Notes under the pieces: model-generated
What the model was told of the DNA's origin: nothing
Seen by the model: only the letters and a program-made list of their open reading frames with translations
The model's database searches: none
Translations under genes and position numbers: made by a program
Shown here: positions 9,056 through 17,954 of the stretch, piece after piece
Layout of the letters: every line of letters begins with the position of its first letter
Position numbering within the stretch: position 1 is the first letter of the stretch
Assembly: GCF_010994375.1 (NCBI RefSeq)
Contig: NZ_WHMA01000009.1
Span: 1 to 38,021 of the forward strand
Direction: 5' to 3'
DNA length: 38,021 nt
Origin: Halomonas sp. NO4
Lineage (GTDB): Bacteria > Pseudomonadota > Gammaproteobacteria > Pseudomonadales > Halomonadaceae

Positions 9056-10446
9056 GCATCGGCTCCCTGTGCCTTATGGGCCTTACGCTTGCGGGCGGCG
9101 GCGAGCGCACGCTGAGTGATATCCTCCATGTCGTCGCCGAAAAAGTCGTCGGGCCAATTCTCGATATCACCATACTCATTGATGCTCAGCGGCTCGAGAT
9201 GAGCGCCGTGTCTGTTACGCGTAACGAAATAGATTGCCACCTCGGAGGGTGCCAGCTCGCCTTCGGCGATACGTCGCTGCAGACGATTGAGGAAGTGCTC
9301 GGAGTGGCTCTCGATGATCAGTTGGGTATTGCGATTTTCGCCGTCCTCTCGCGCTTGGATCGCGCTGATGAAGGCATCCGCCAGATTGGCCTGAACGCGA
9401 GGGTGTAGATGTATCTCGGGCTGCTCCATCCATAGCACCGAGTTCGACGGGGCATAGAACGCCTGCACCAGGGCAGGCAGAACTTGCGACACACCGAAAC
9501 CCACATCGGTCAGCTTGACCCAGGGGGCACTGCCATGAGCCTGGATCAGTACCTCATACTCCTTGCGACCGGTCGCGATGGGCTCAACCTTGAACTCGTG
9601 GATTATCCCAAGATCCTTCAGCCAGCCGGCAATGAAGGTATCGAACGGCTGATACTTCTGCTTGGGGCCACGATTCAGCTTCCGGCCTTGCTGGGTAGCT
9701 GCCAGGATCGCCGGTATGGTCTGCTCGCCTTCGGCTCCTACGTCGGGCGGCGTATCTCCTGACCAGGGATAGACTCGCTTGGGTGGGCTCCGTAGCGGTC
9801 CCAAGTGATAAAAGTTCTCCAGAAGGTGCTCGGCTTCCAGCACGAAATCGGTGAGGAAGTGTGCGTTCTGATAGCGCGACAACGTCTTGTCAGAAAAGCG
9901 GTAGAACTTTTCTGGCGCCTCGACGCCCCAATTCCTGCCCTGTGCATGGACCAAACGCAGCGGATGGCAGTCCAGAAACAGCTTGCCATCGCGGCGACCG
10001 TGACTGGCTATCAGTTCCTCCTGACCCTGCTGATGCAGGGTGTAAGTAAAGCGGCGCGTATCGGGTTGCTCGTTCTTACTGGCTCCGATCTCAGCCATCA
10101 GGGTCAGCTCATCGCCCTGGAAGGTTGCAGACGGATCGAGAATGTCCTTCAGAACCAGCTCGCCACGACTCTTCCAGCTCAACGCAAAGCTCAATAGCCT
10201 GGAGAGATCATGGTCATATAAGCAGTCCTCGAAGGTTCCGAGGTCAATCAGCGAGTTGTCGTCCCCCAGGTGCAGTGAGCGCTTGCGGTCGGTCAGCAGC
10301 ACGGTCTGCTTGAGGGCCAACAGGAGATGGCCCAGGCTCGATTTACCTGAGCTGTTAGTGCCGAAGATCACCGTCAGCGGCGCCAGGCGCATGGGCCCGG
10401 TATCCCTCCAGGCCTTAAAATTCTGCAGTCGCAGCTCAGTCAGCAT
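9052..10446 (-). CDS. RecF/OLD-type AAA ATPase (DUF3696-like)
   Basis: A 464-residue ABC-type ATPase. The N terminus MLTELRLQNFKAWRDT is the usual SMC/RecF-like opening, with Walker A GTNSSGKS at 29-36, a signature GFGVSQ at 316-321, Walker B LWMEQPEIHLHP with Glu341, and an H-loop at His381 (IIESHSEHF). It has no TOPRIM domain, so it is an ATPase without its own nuclease, like PtuA (Septu) or AriA (PARIS), which act with a separate effector. Here the effector would be the PIN protein, whose start overlaps this gene's end by four bases. The gene begins 12 bases after the methylase stop. Its probable role is a sensor/regulator that releases or activates the PIN nuclease; this is an analogy, not shown by the sequence. 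Confidence 0.88.
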   Translation of the reverse strand: MLTELRLQNFKAWRDTGPMRLAPLTVIFGTNSSGKSSLGHLLLALKQTVLLTDRKRSLHLGDDNSLIDLGTFEDCLYDHDLSRLLSFALSWKSRGELVLKDILDPSATFQGDELTLMAEIGASKNEQPDTRRFTYTLHQQGQEELIASHGRRDGKLFLDCHPLRLVHAQGRNWGVEAPEKFYRFSDKTLSRYQNAHFLTDFVLEAEHLLENFYHLGPLRSPPKRVYPWSGDTPPDVGAEGEQTIPAILAATQQGRKLNRGPKQKYQPFDTFIAGWLKDLGIIHEFKVEPIATGRKEYEVLIQAHGSAPWVKLTDVGFGVSQVLPALVQAFYAPSNSVLWMEQPEIHLHPRVQANLADAFISAIQAREDGENRNTQLIIESHSEHFLNRLQRRIAEGELAPSEVAIYFVTRNRHGAHLEPLSINEYGDIENWPDDFFGDDMEDITQRALAAARKRKAHKAQGADA

Positions 10447-10458
10447 GGGCCTCTCTCC

Positions 10459-13400
10459 TTACAGCTCGTAGTCGATCATCTGGGCTTCACGCTTGAGCTC
10501 GTCGTCGCGGCACTCCTTGGCCCACACTTTAAGTAGGCCACGCAGGGCGCCGCTGTCGCGCTTGCCATGCTGGGTCAAGAAGTTACGCGCTGCCACGATG
10601 CCGCCGTCGCGGTAGGTGACAATCAGGCCACCCAGCACATCCCACAGGGTCTGCGGGTTCTCCATGCGAGAAGCGGCCCGTTCATCTGGCTTAAGCAGGC
10701 ACAGCTTGTTGCCCTTGATAGCCAGCGGGGCTGCACGCTCACTCTCTCCGACGTTGGCGTAAGCCACCACATCGTCGCTGACGCGGTAGTTACCGTTACG
10801 GTTCTTCAAGTGGAAGCTGAGTGAGCGGCTCATCTGCAGGGCGTCATCGAAGGCGAAATCGCCCAAGCCGTTGATGCCGAGCGCGATCACGGCCAGGCGG
10901 GATTCGGCGTCCAGGTCATCGACGGTGACCAAGCCACCGGAAAGGCGGCTGACCTCTTCCTCGGCCACCACGCGGGCCGCTTCCTGCATGGCGCGGGTGG
11001 GCGGTACGTCTTCATCGCCATCCTGCACCGGCCAGTGGGCGGAGTAGACGCGCAGGGCTCGCCCCCAGGAGGCGATCATGCGGTCAACGGGATTGAGCTT
11101 GAGGCGCTCGAACTCGTCCAAGCCTGCTCGCACCGCGTTTTCCAGCTTGCCCTTGACCTCGTAGGCCCAGCTGGAGGGCTCGCGATCGCGGCGGTCAGCC
11201 GGGCGGCAGGCGATAAAGATGGTCGACGCTGCCGAAGCCATATTCATCTGGTGGGTAGAGTAGCCGCTTTCCGACTCGACCGGCATACAGGCCGTAATGT
11301 CCCAACCTGACTGGATCAAGGCATTGGTCAGAGTTTCCCAGGCATCGGAGCTTTTGTGGGTAAACATCAGGGTCATGATGCCTTCCGGCTTGAGCACCCG
11401 CTTGCTCTCGGCAAAGATTCCCTGCATCAGCTCTTCATAGCGTGCTTTGGCACTCTTGGCCGAGCCATCACGAGCCGGGTTGGCAACGGCTTCCTGCGAC
11501 TTGTCAGTTACCTCATGGTCGAACCAGCCCGGATAGAGGTCACCCAAAGAACGCTTATGCCACACATAGTAAAAATCTGATAGCTCACTGTACTGCACAT
11601 TATCGTAGTAAGGAGGGTCCATAACGACAGCATCGACACTACAATCACCGATATATGACATATCGGCTGCCGAACCGCGAGTTATAGACGGAAGGTAATC
11701 ACCGCTCAATTTATCTAGCTCAGCGCAAGCGTCGCACAGCTCTCCATATGCTTTTGCAACCTGCCTTCCACCCCATCGTAATGCAGACGAAGCCCCCGCA
11801 TAGGTCATTTCTCCAAAAGTCCATTTTAGCGAGAAGTCATGCCGACCAAACCCTCCCTTTACCACACCGCGAGTATACTCCCAGCGGGTCTGTCGACTGT
11901 TGTAGTCGGTCACTTTATCGAGCATAAACTGCAAGTAGGTAATGACAGCTTTACCCCTCTCTTCGCCTACCGCTTCGATTATTTTTGGTTTGGCATCGTG
12001 CAAGGCTTCCATCACCGTGAGGTGACCCAACAGTTGACGAGGCGTGAACATTTCCTCCCAACTATTCATGCCATAACGCATGGGTTCACTTGTCTTGCTG
12101 CCTGCAGGGATTGGTTCGTTCGGCACCAAGCCTTTCATCTCGAAATCCAGGCGACGTTCTTCCAATTCCTGCGCGGCGGCCTGCAAAGCTTCCAGGTCGG
12201 ACTGATTAGGCGCGCGGAAGTATCGGATCTTTTGCGTTTTTACCTCACCTTTACGCTCACCACTAGCATAGCGCTGCACTTTGCCGTGCTTATCCAGCTT
12301 GGGCTCTATGCGGATAGCAGCTACACAGTAGAGCACATCTTGCCAATTGCCATATTCGGATTCGCCGCGGGCCTGACGCTTGATCTCGTCGCCGGGGATA
12401 GCCTGGTGGCAGTGGATGCACTGGCCGACACCACGGGTTACGGTACCAGCATCCAGATCTTCGACACTGAGGCCGCTGTTATCAGCCGTCATCTCGAACG
12501 GTTCGAACCGTACTGTTTTATCTGGTTGAGGTTTGACTAATACACCCCATTGACCATCTTGCTTTGCAAGCCACAATGCGTTTAGCAATGGCGCATCGCC
12601 TTCACAATGGGGGCAAGTAACCTGACGACAAAATAGAAGGCCTTGATGATCATGCTCAGTCGCATACTCTTCCACCAGCTCAGGATGCTTATGGAGGTGC
12701 GATTCCAGTTGAGCGCGTTGATCTGTAGGAATGGGTCCGAAGGGGGTAAAGGGTTCCATCCGAGCCTCGACTTTTTTCCTGAGCCGCTCCCCCCACTCCT
12801 GAATATCATCCAGCAGGCTTTCACCGAAGCGCACCGGATAATCGAGCGTCGCCTTGAGGATAACGCTTGCTACCGGGTTGAGCTCATTTGCGATCACCTT
12901 ATGGCCGAGACGCAGCGCCTCGAAGGGGATCGAGCCGCCACCCGAGGTAGGGTCCAGCACCACCTTGCGCTGATGTTTAGGAAGCGGCTCGATTGGCGTA
13001 GCAAAGGCGCGGGAGTAACCGTATGAGTCCTCTGGATCCCAGCGAATGGCCTTGCCAAGGATCTTCTTAACGTCGGCCCGCTTGGCAAACTCGATCTTTT
13101 CCTTGACGCCGGCCGGATCAGCCGTCGCTTGCACAACCTCCAGCTTGGCACCGACATAGACGCCCATGGTGGGCAGCTCCTGGACATCTGCCTTCCAACC
13201 CTGCACCACGGGGTCTTCCTGGAACTCGGGGCTTGCCTGTTCCAACTGGTCGATCATCTCTCGGCAGGTTTCGCGACGCTGTTGCTCCTTGTCCATGGCC
13301 TTGAGCACCGTCTTGTCAACGGGTAGCACCCAGGCGCCATCCTCTTCCTGGTAAAGCCGCTTGGTGATGGTATCGCCAGTCACCGTCCAGTGCTGCCCTT

Positions 13401-13704
13401 CTAGCTTGGCCCGCCAACGCACCATACCAAGATCACGAATAAACTGTTCTGGATCCGCGTCCGCAGGCAACAACGACGCTAATACTGCCGCCCTGCTAGG
13501 AGTCAGCGGTCGACGCGCCCACCAGACATGCAAGTAAAAAATGGGCGGCATGACATTGCTAGCACCTTTTTCACGCTGGGTTTCCGCTCCCACCTGGTGA
13601 CAGGGAAAGCCGGCTTCGATCAGACGCTGGTCGTCGATCAGGGATGATCCGGCGTAGGTGGGCGGTATGCTGGCCTCTATCAGGCCTGACTCGTTGACAT
13701 CCAT
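10459..13704 (-). CDS. DUF1156 adenine-specific DNA methyltransferase
   Basis: A 1081-residue methylase. The DUF1156 N terminus contains HVWWARRPL (59-67). The SAM-binding motif I region is LDPTSGGGSIPFEAL (250-264), followed by NELNPVA. Cys364/Cys367 (CPHC) and Cys429/Cys432 (CIHC) form a zinc ribbon, and the catalytic motif IV is DPPYYDN (696-702), typical of N6-adenine or N4-cytosine amino-methylases. Relatives accompany DUF499 ATPases and SNF2 helicases in BREX type 3/DISARM-like clusters (PglXI/COG1743 type), where they mark host DNA as self. The ATG at 13704 has GAGGAAG about nine bases upstream. A spacer of 118 bases separates it from the previous gene and contains a strong hairpin; the next gene begins 12 bases after its stop. 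The recognition sequence is unknown. Confidence 0.92.
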   Translation of the reverse strand: MDVNESGLIEASIPPTYAGSSLIDDQRLIEAGFPCHQVGAETQREKGASNVMPPIFYLHVWWARRPLTPSRAAVLASLLPADADPEQFIRDLGMVRWRAKLEGQHWTVTGDTITKRLYQEEDGAWVLPVDKTVLKAMDKEQQRRETCREMIDQLEQASPEFQEDPVVQGWKADVQELPTMGVYVGAKLEVVQATADPAGVKEKIEFAKRADVKKILGKAIRWDPEDSYGYSRAFATPIEPLPKHQRKVVLDPTSGGGSIPFEALRLGHKVIANELNPVASVILKATLDYPVRFGESLLDDIQEWGERLRKKVEARMEPFTPFGPIPTDQRAQLESHLHKHPELVEEYATEHDHQGLLFCRQVTCPHCEGDAPLLNALWLAKQDGQWGVLVKPQPDKTVRFEPFEMTADNSGLSVEDLDAGTVTRGVGQCIHCHQAIPGDEIKRQARGESEYGNWQDVLYCVAAIRIEPKLDKHGKVQRYASGERKGEVKTQKIRYFRAPNQSDLEALQAAAQELEERRLDFEMKGLVPNEPIPAGSKTSEPMRYGMNSWEEMFTPRQLLGHLTVMEALHDAKPKIIEAVGEERGKAVITYLQFMLDKVTDYNSRQTRWEYTRGVVKGGFGRHDFSLKWTFGEMTYAGASSALRWGGRQVAKAYGELCDACAELDKLSGDYLPSITRGSAADMSYIGDCSVDAVVMDPPYYDNVQYSELSDFYYVWHKRSLGDLYPGWFDHEVTDKSQEAVANPARDGSAKSAKARYEELMQGIFAESKRVLKPEGIMTLMFTHKSSDAWETLTNALIQSGWDITACMPVESESGYSTHQMNMASAASTIFIACRPADRRDREPSSWAYEVKGKLENAVRAGLDEFERLKLNPVDRMIASWGRALRVYSAHWPVQDGDEDVPPTRAMQEAARVVAEEEVSRLSGGLVTVDDLDAESRLAVIALGINGLGDFAFDDALQMSRSLSFHLKNRNGNYRVSDDVVAYANVGESERAAPLAIKGNKLCLLKPDERAASRMENPQTLWDVLGGLIVTYRDGGIVAARNFLTQHGKRDSGALRGLLKVWAKECRDDELKREAQMIDYEL

Positions 13705-13729
13705 ACTGTTGCTTCCTCAAACAAGGCGA

Positions 13730-13752
13730 CAGCCAGGCAATAGGCCTGGCTG
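13730..13752 (-). promoter_or_regulatory. Hairpin in the leader of the methylase gene
   Basis: A perfect nine-base stem (CAGCCAGGC / GCCTGGCTG) with a five-base loop lies 26 bases upstream of the methylase ATG, in the only long spacer (118 bases) of the operon. No T-run follows on the minus strand, so it is not a standard terminator. It could be an RNA processing or translation-control element setting methylase level. The function is inference. Confidence 0.45.
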
Positions 13753-13822
13753 ATCATTCATTCTTGGCGCTTTACGCTGCCAATGGCTGCCCCGCCCTGC
13801 GGGCCACTTCGATTTTTATCCA

Positions 13823-14455
13823 TCAGCCACGGGCACGCACTTTTTCCAGGATACGCGACACGCGCTTGTCACCGGCCTCACCACACAGCAGCATGCGCAG
13901 CCCGCTGGTGGCCCAGCTGCGCAGGGCTGGATCGGCGGTGGTGACGTTGGCCAGCCAGTACACGGCCTCTTCCCGCGAAAACATCGCCACCCGGCGGCCG
14001 ATCAGCTCTATGCGATCGACGTCCTTCACCTTGGTCTGCAGGCGGAAGAACAGCGCCAGGCGTGCGCCGGCGGCTTCATCCAAGGGGAAGTTGATATCGG
14101 TCTGTTTCAGGCCTTGGACCGACATGAAGCGTTCTAGGCCGAGAGGGATGCCCTGCTCGTCCTTGACCTCCTCGAGAATGCGCTTGAGCACTGGCAAGCA
14201 GGCACGCACGCTTTCGCCATGCAGGGTACCGCGCTCGACGTGCTTTGCCCGGGGGTTGGTCAGCCCTTCGGTATCGTCGCGATCTTCCGGGGCGATGCGC
14301 TCCTTCACGACCAGCACCGGAGGCGGCAGATCCTTGTGGCGGGTCAGGCGCAGCACATAGGGCGAGCGCCTAGCCAGCTTGGCCAGCTGCGCTTCATCGG
14401 CCTGTGAGCTCTTGCGGCGGGCCCGGGGCGCCGCCTTGGTGGCAGGGGTGGCCAT
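13823..14455 (-). CDS. Operon-conserved accessory protein (210 aa), possibly DUF3780-like
   Basis: A 210-residue basic protein with an Ala/Arg/Lys-rich disordered N terminus (about residues 1-25) and a compact C-terminal region (LFFRLQTKVKD, RIELIGRRVAMFSREEAVYWLANVT). It has no enzyme motif or membrane segment. Its position between a DUF499 ATPase and a DUF1156 methylase is that of the small DUF3780-type accessory protein found in such clusters, and the size fits, but I cannot confirm the family by eye. It begins nine bases after the stop of the ATPase gene and is therefore probably co-translated with it. A role as adaptor between the ATPase and the methylase or DNA is a reasonable guess only. 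Confidence 0.75.
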   Translation of the reverse strand: MATPATKAAPRARRKSSQADEAQLAKLARRSPYVLRLTRHKDLPPPVLVVKERIAPEDRDDTEGLTNPRAKHVERGTLHGESVRACLPVLKRILEEVKDEQGIPLGLERFMSVQGLKQTDINFPLDEAAGARLALFFRLQTKVKDVDRIELIGRRVAMFSREEAVYWLANVTTADPALRSWATSGLRMLLCGEAGDKRVSRILEKVRARG

Positions 14456-14464
14456 CGGTCGTGT

Positions 14465-17400
14465 TTATCCTTCCAGTTGCTCGAGCAGCTTGGTGAACTT
14501 GCAGTTCTGATCCAGCTCACCCAGAGTCAGACGGACCTGATGCTGTTCTGTAGTAAAGCGCAAGCGGCTGTTCAGGGCCGCGAACAGGGCGCGGCTTTCG
14601 ACCAGAGCGCCCACGCTGGTAGGGCCCATGGCCAGCTGGAAACGGCCCTTGTCGGGGGTTTCCGCCAGGATCTGCAGCATCTGCACTTCGGTCTTGGACT
14701 GGGCCAGCCCGGTGCCGGAGAGCAGGTTGAAGAGCTGCTTGACCTTGTCGGGTGCGCGCAGCAGGAACGCGCGGTTCTCGACCTTGGGCTTGCTGATCCA
14801 GCCCCGCGCCTGGGCCGTCTGGTAGGGCACCACGATGCCCCCCGTTACGCCGCCTACGGGTACAGTATCACCCGTCATGGCCTTCTCGGGGTCGGCGTCA
14901 CCCTCCTCATTGAAGGCTTCCTGCGGATAGGCCGCCAGTTGCCGGTGAGCGAAGAGGTTCTCCAGCTGCTGCTGGTAGACGTGTGGATCGACCTTGTCGT
15001 GCTCCTGCTCGATGATCTGCGGTAGCTGGCTGAGATCGACCTGATCGCGGCTCTGGATGGTCTGCTCGATCCAGGCGGCGACGGTGTTGGGGTCGCGTAC
15101 GATGCTCTCCAACCAGCCCAGCTGCTTGGCATGCTCCTTGGTGCAGAGGATCCAGCCTTCGCCGTCATTCTCAAGGGGCTCCACCGTCAGCGGCGGCGGG
15201 TTGTCCTTGTGATAGAGGGCATCGGGCTTGTGGGCCTTCTTGTCGGGCATGTGACCCAGACACCAGCTGCTGCGCTTGGCGCCTTCCACCAGCACGGTAG
15301 CCAGCAGCGCAGGGCGTTGAAGAATCGGCCAGTTGCGGCGCGTCGCGAAGCGCTCCACGAGGTCACTGACGTTGACCTGCTTGAGGCTCTCGAAGAACAG
15401 CTTACCGAGGAGCGTTGCCGCTTCTGCGGTGGAGGCACGTTCCTCAGTGATCAGCTCCCCTTCCTCGGCCAGCTGCTTGAGAATGGCGTCTTCCAGGTGC
15501 AAGCCGCTGGAGCCGCCCGCGGTGGGACCGGCACCACGCTTGCCAAGATCGCGCACCACTACGCGGCCACCGTCCCGGCCCGGATAGATCAGGAAACGAT
15601 AGGCTTCATCGATGGCCGTGCGCAGCTCGGCCGGGCTCTTGGCGGCCCGCTCCTTGAACTCCCCCTTCTGCAGCTGGTCATGACTGACACCCCAATTCTC
15701 GGGATTTTCCTTGAGGCGCTCCACGGCGATGGCCTTGCGCGCCAGGGTCAGAATGTTCTGCCGGGTGCGGTGCTCCTGGTGAGTACGCGCTTCCGTCCAG
15801 GTCGAACCAGCAATGTGGGTGGTGCTAGGAGCCAGCAGGAACACCTGGTTCTGGTACTCGCGAACTGCCTCGCCACGGCGCTCGATAAAGCGCGCTGGAT
15901 CGAGCTCTTCCACCTCGAAGGCGATGACGCCCAGCTGCGGCTTGCGCGTCTTGTCGGGAATCCCTTCGCCATCATCGATATTGGGATGGATATCGAACAC
16001 GGACGACTGCTTGATCAGGCCTCGAACGACCTGCTCAACGCGGTTCATAGCCTCCGCGTAGGCCACGTTGCCCTCAATGCGACGGAGGATGTTGTTGAGC
16101 GTCGGTACCGTGTCTGCATACAGCCGACCGTTGCGTTCGCGGAGGTAGTTCGCTTCACGCTCGATGGTTTCCAGGGCGGAGCGCACGGTGGCCGGCTTGA
16201 TGGCGGGTGAGGCCATCTCATAGACCGCCGAGGTCATGTCGATGCCGAACTTCTCGTCCTGAAGACCACCCCCGCGACCAATCAAGCTGTGCAGGAAGAC
16301 CACGCGCCAGGCCCACTCGTGCACCGGATAGCCATCGGGGTGGGGGTTGGCGGCGTCCAGCTCGCCGGCCACGGTACGGCTGGTGGTCTGGGTGCCTGAG
16401 GCCTTGCTGATGTCGGAGTCGAGCACGGCGACGAAATCGGTGTTGTCCGTCTTGCCCAGCAGCTCACTGCGGATGGTGCCATCTGAGAGGTCGATATGGC
16501 CGGTCTGGATCAACGGTATAGCGAGCTTGGCTTCCCAAATGCGACGCACGGCCCGTGCCAGGGTGCGCAGCAGCCCTCGGGTCCCCTGGAAGCTCTCGAC
16601 CTGGGCTAGCTCCTCGGAGAGAAACTCGATCAGCGTCGGGTGGAAGGGGTAGTGCGCCACCAGTCGATCGTGCAGCTGTGGGTCGTTGGCCCCGGCTGGC
16701 AGGTCGGTGCCTGCCTGGCGATAGGTCTCGATGAACGCCGAGGCCACCTCGTTGGCCGCCTCCAGGTCGACTGACACGAACAGGCGCTTGGCCATGATCC
16801 GCGACAGGTCGCCTTCCTGAACCGGCGTCGTGGCCTCAGAGGTGCGGTTGACTACGTCCAGCACGCCGCGCTGTGCCTCGCGAACCACGGCCTCCGCTTC
16901 TGCCGAGCTCATGCTGTGCGTGGACTGCAGCTTGCGGATCAGCTTATTGAAATCGCCGAAAGCATTGGTTGCCGAGGCCAGGCTCAGCACAACGGCCACG
17001 TTGGGCTTGCCAGCCGCGTAGGTCGAAAGCGACATCAGGAAGGCAGCAGTCTGCTCGGCACCCACACCGGGGAAGGCCGCTTCCATCCGGGACAGGTACT
17101 GAGCGATCTCATCGACGATAATCAGCGTCGGCCGTTCGCCGAACAGCGTCTCGAAAAACTCATCCGAGGCCGGCGCCGAGGCATCATCGAGGCGCGCCTG
17201 GATGGAAGCCTGCTGGTCGGATGAAAGGGTCTGCTGGGCGATTTGCCACCATAAGGTGTTGGGTTTGCTAGACGAGCCTCCGGCGGTTTCCCGCAGCGTG
17301 TCCACGGTGTCACCGATGATTCCAACCACCTGAACCTGGCCCGGCTCCGGCAAACGCTCGGGGGCCAGGATGCCGGTCATGTGCTCTGCCAGCGGCTGGC

Positions 17401-17731
17401 CCTGCATGGCTGCATGGGCCAGGGCGATCAGGGTGTGGGTTTTACCGCCCCCGAAGGCGGTATCCAGGCGCTGCATGGCCGGGCGCGACAGGTCGCCGTT
17501 GGTCAGCCTGGCCAGGGCGTTATCCAGAATCGTACAGAGGCCCTGGGTCGGATGCGTGGCATCCCGGAAGAAGGCCACGGGGTCGGAGTAGAGCGAGTTG
17601 GCCCCTTCTCGGGCTTCGCCCTTGCGATAGTCATTCAGCACGCGGCTCAGGCTGGCCGTGAAGATCTCGGGATTAAAGGTGCCCGCCAGGATCTCGGGGC
17701 GTGGCTGACAGGTGGACAGGACGTCTCGCAT
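14465..17731 (-). CDS. DUF499 AAA+ ATPase (BrxC/PglY-like)
   Basis: A 1088-residue P-loop ATPase, first gene of the operon. Walker A is DTAFGGGKTHTL (90-101) and Walker B is PTLIIVDEIAQYL, with Asp207/Glu208. The N-terminal segment PEIFTASLSRVL and the FFRDATHPTQGL block are typical of DUF499 proteins (COG1483), the family that includes BrxC/PglY of BREX and Pgl systems. The C-terminal half is a long helical and mixed region. These ATPases are essential for defence in characterised BREX clusters and assemble on DNA with the methylase. The ATG at 17731 has GGGAG seven bases upstream. No gene precedes it in the same direction within 220 bases, so the operon promoter should lie between 17732 and 17900. 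Confidence 0.92.
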   Translation of the reverse strand: MRDVLSTCQPRPEILAGTFNPEIFTASLSRVLNDYRKGEAREGANSLYSDPVAFFRDATHPTQGLCTILDNALARLTNGDLSRPAMQRLDTAFGGGKTHTLIALAHAAMQGQPLAEHMTGILAPERLPEPGQVQVVGIIGDTVDTLRETAGGSSSKPNTLWWQIAQQTLSSDQQASIQARLDDASAPASDEFFETLFGERPTLIIVDEIAQYLSRMEAAFPGVGAEQTAAFLMSLSTYAAGKPNVAVVLSLASATNAFGDFNKLIRKLQSTHSMSSAEAEAVVREAQRGVLDVVNRTSEATTPVQEGDLSRIMAKRLFVSVDLEAANEVASAFIETYRQAGTDLPAGANDPQLHDRLVAHYPFHPTLIEFLSEELAQVESFQGTRGLLRTLARAVRRIWEAKLAIPLIQTGHIDLSDGTIRSELLGKTDNTDFVAVLDSDISKASGTQTTSRTVAGELDAANPHPDGYPVHEWAWRVVFLHSLIGRGGGLQDEKFGIDMTSAVYEMASPAIKPATVRSALETIEREANYLRERNGRLYADTVPTLNNILRRIEGNVAYAEAMNRVEQVVRGLIKQSSVFDIHPNIDDGEGIPDKTRKPQLGVIAFEVEELDPARFIERRGEAVREYQNQVFLLAPSTTHIAGSTWTEARTHQEHRTRQNILTLARKAIAVERLKENPENWGVSHDQLQKGEFKERAAKSPAELRTAIDEAYRFLIYPGRDGGRVVVRDLGKRGAGPTAGGSSGLHLEDAILKQLAEEGELITEERASTAEAATLLGKLFFESLKQVNVSDLVERFATRRNWPILQRPALLATVLVEGAKRSSWCLGHMPDKKAHKPDALYHKDNPPPLTVEPLENDGEGWILCTKEHAKQLGWLESIVRDPNTVAAWIEQTIQSRDQVDLSQLPQIIEQEHDKVDPHVYQQQLENLFAHRQLAAYPQEAFNEEGDADPEKAMTGDTVPVGGVTGGIVVPYQTAQARGWISKPKVENRAFLLRAPDKVKQLFNLLSGTGLAQSKTEVQMLQILAETPDKGRFQLAMGPTSVGALVESRALFAALNSRLRFTTEQHQVRLTLGELDQNCKFTKLLEQLEG

Positions 17732-17818
17732 CGATTGCTCCCTGCAGTGCAGCTGGCCGGAGTGGCTTTCCCCAGCAAGCGGCGCGGTTCAAGGCCGACG
17801 TGAAGGCAAGCCCGAAGA

Positions 17819-17835
17819 GGCTTAGGCCCTAGGCC
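17819..17835. promoter_or_regulatory. Imperfect palindrome upstream of the defence operon
   Basis: GGCTTAGG-C-CCTAGGCC is a 17-base inverted repeat with one mismatch, 88 bases upstream of the DUF499 start. It could be an operator. A poor promoter-like pair lies just beyond it (TTGTCA and TAATAC on the minus strand, 20-base spacer, 17849-17880). Neither is convincing alone. Confidence 0.25.
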
Positions 17836-17954
17836 AGCTCAATTATGGGTATTAGCATGCCATGTTACGCTAGCTGACAAAGATGGGTAAGGGGAATGAG
17901 GGCCGAACCGAGGCCGTCTTACCATGAATGGCGTGGACATGCACACTCATTGCC

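Noticed and set aside
11839..12540. Open 233-codon frame on the plus strand
   Set aside because: It lies opposite the DUF1156 methylase gene, whose motifs are intact; the frame is a shadow with no family features.
15131..16210. Open 359-codon frame on the plus strand
   Set aside because: Opposite the DUF499 ATPase gene in GC-rich DNA; composition-driven, with His/Arg/Leu-rich text typical of a shadow.
2312..17731. Complete BREX type 3 or DISARM system
   Set aside because: PglZ, BrxA/BrxF, DrmA and DrmB homologues are not seen in the window, so only a related architecture can be claimed.
17849..17880. TTGTCA/TAATAC pair as defence-operon promoter
   Set aside because: Spacer is 20 bases, longer than the usual 16-18, and other weak matches exist nearby; kept only as a remark.
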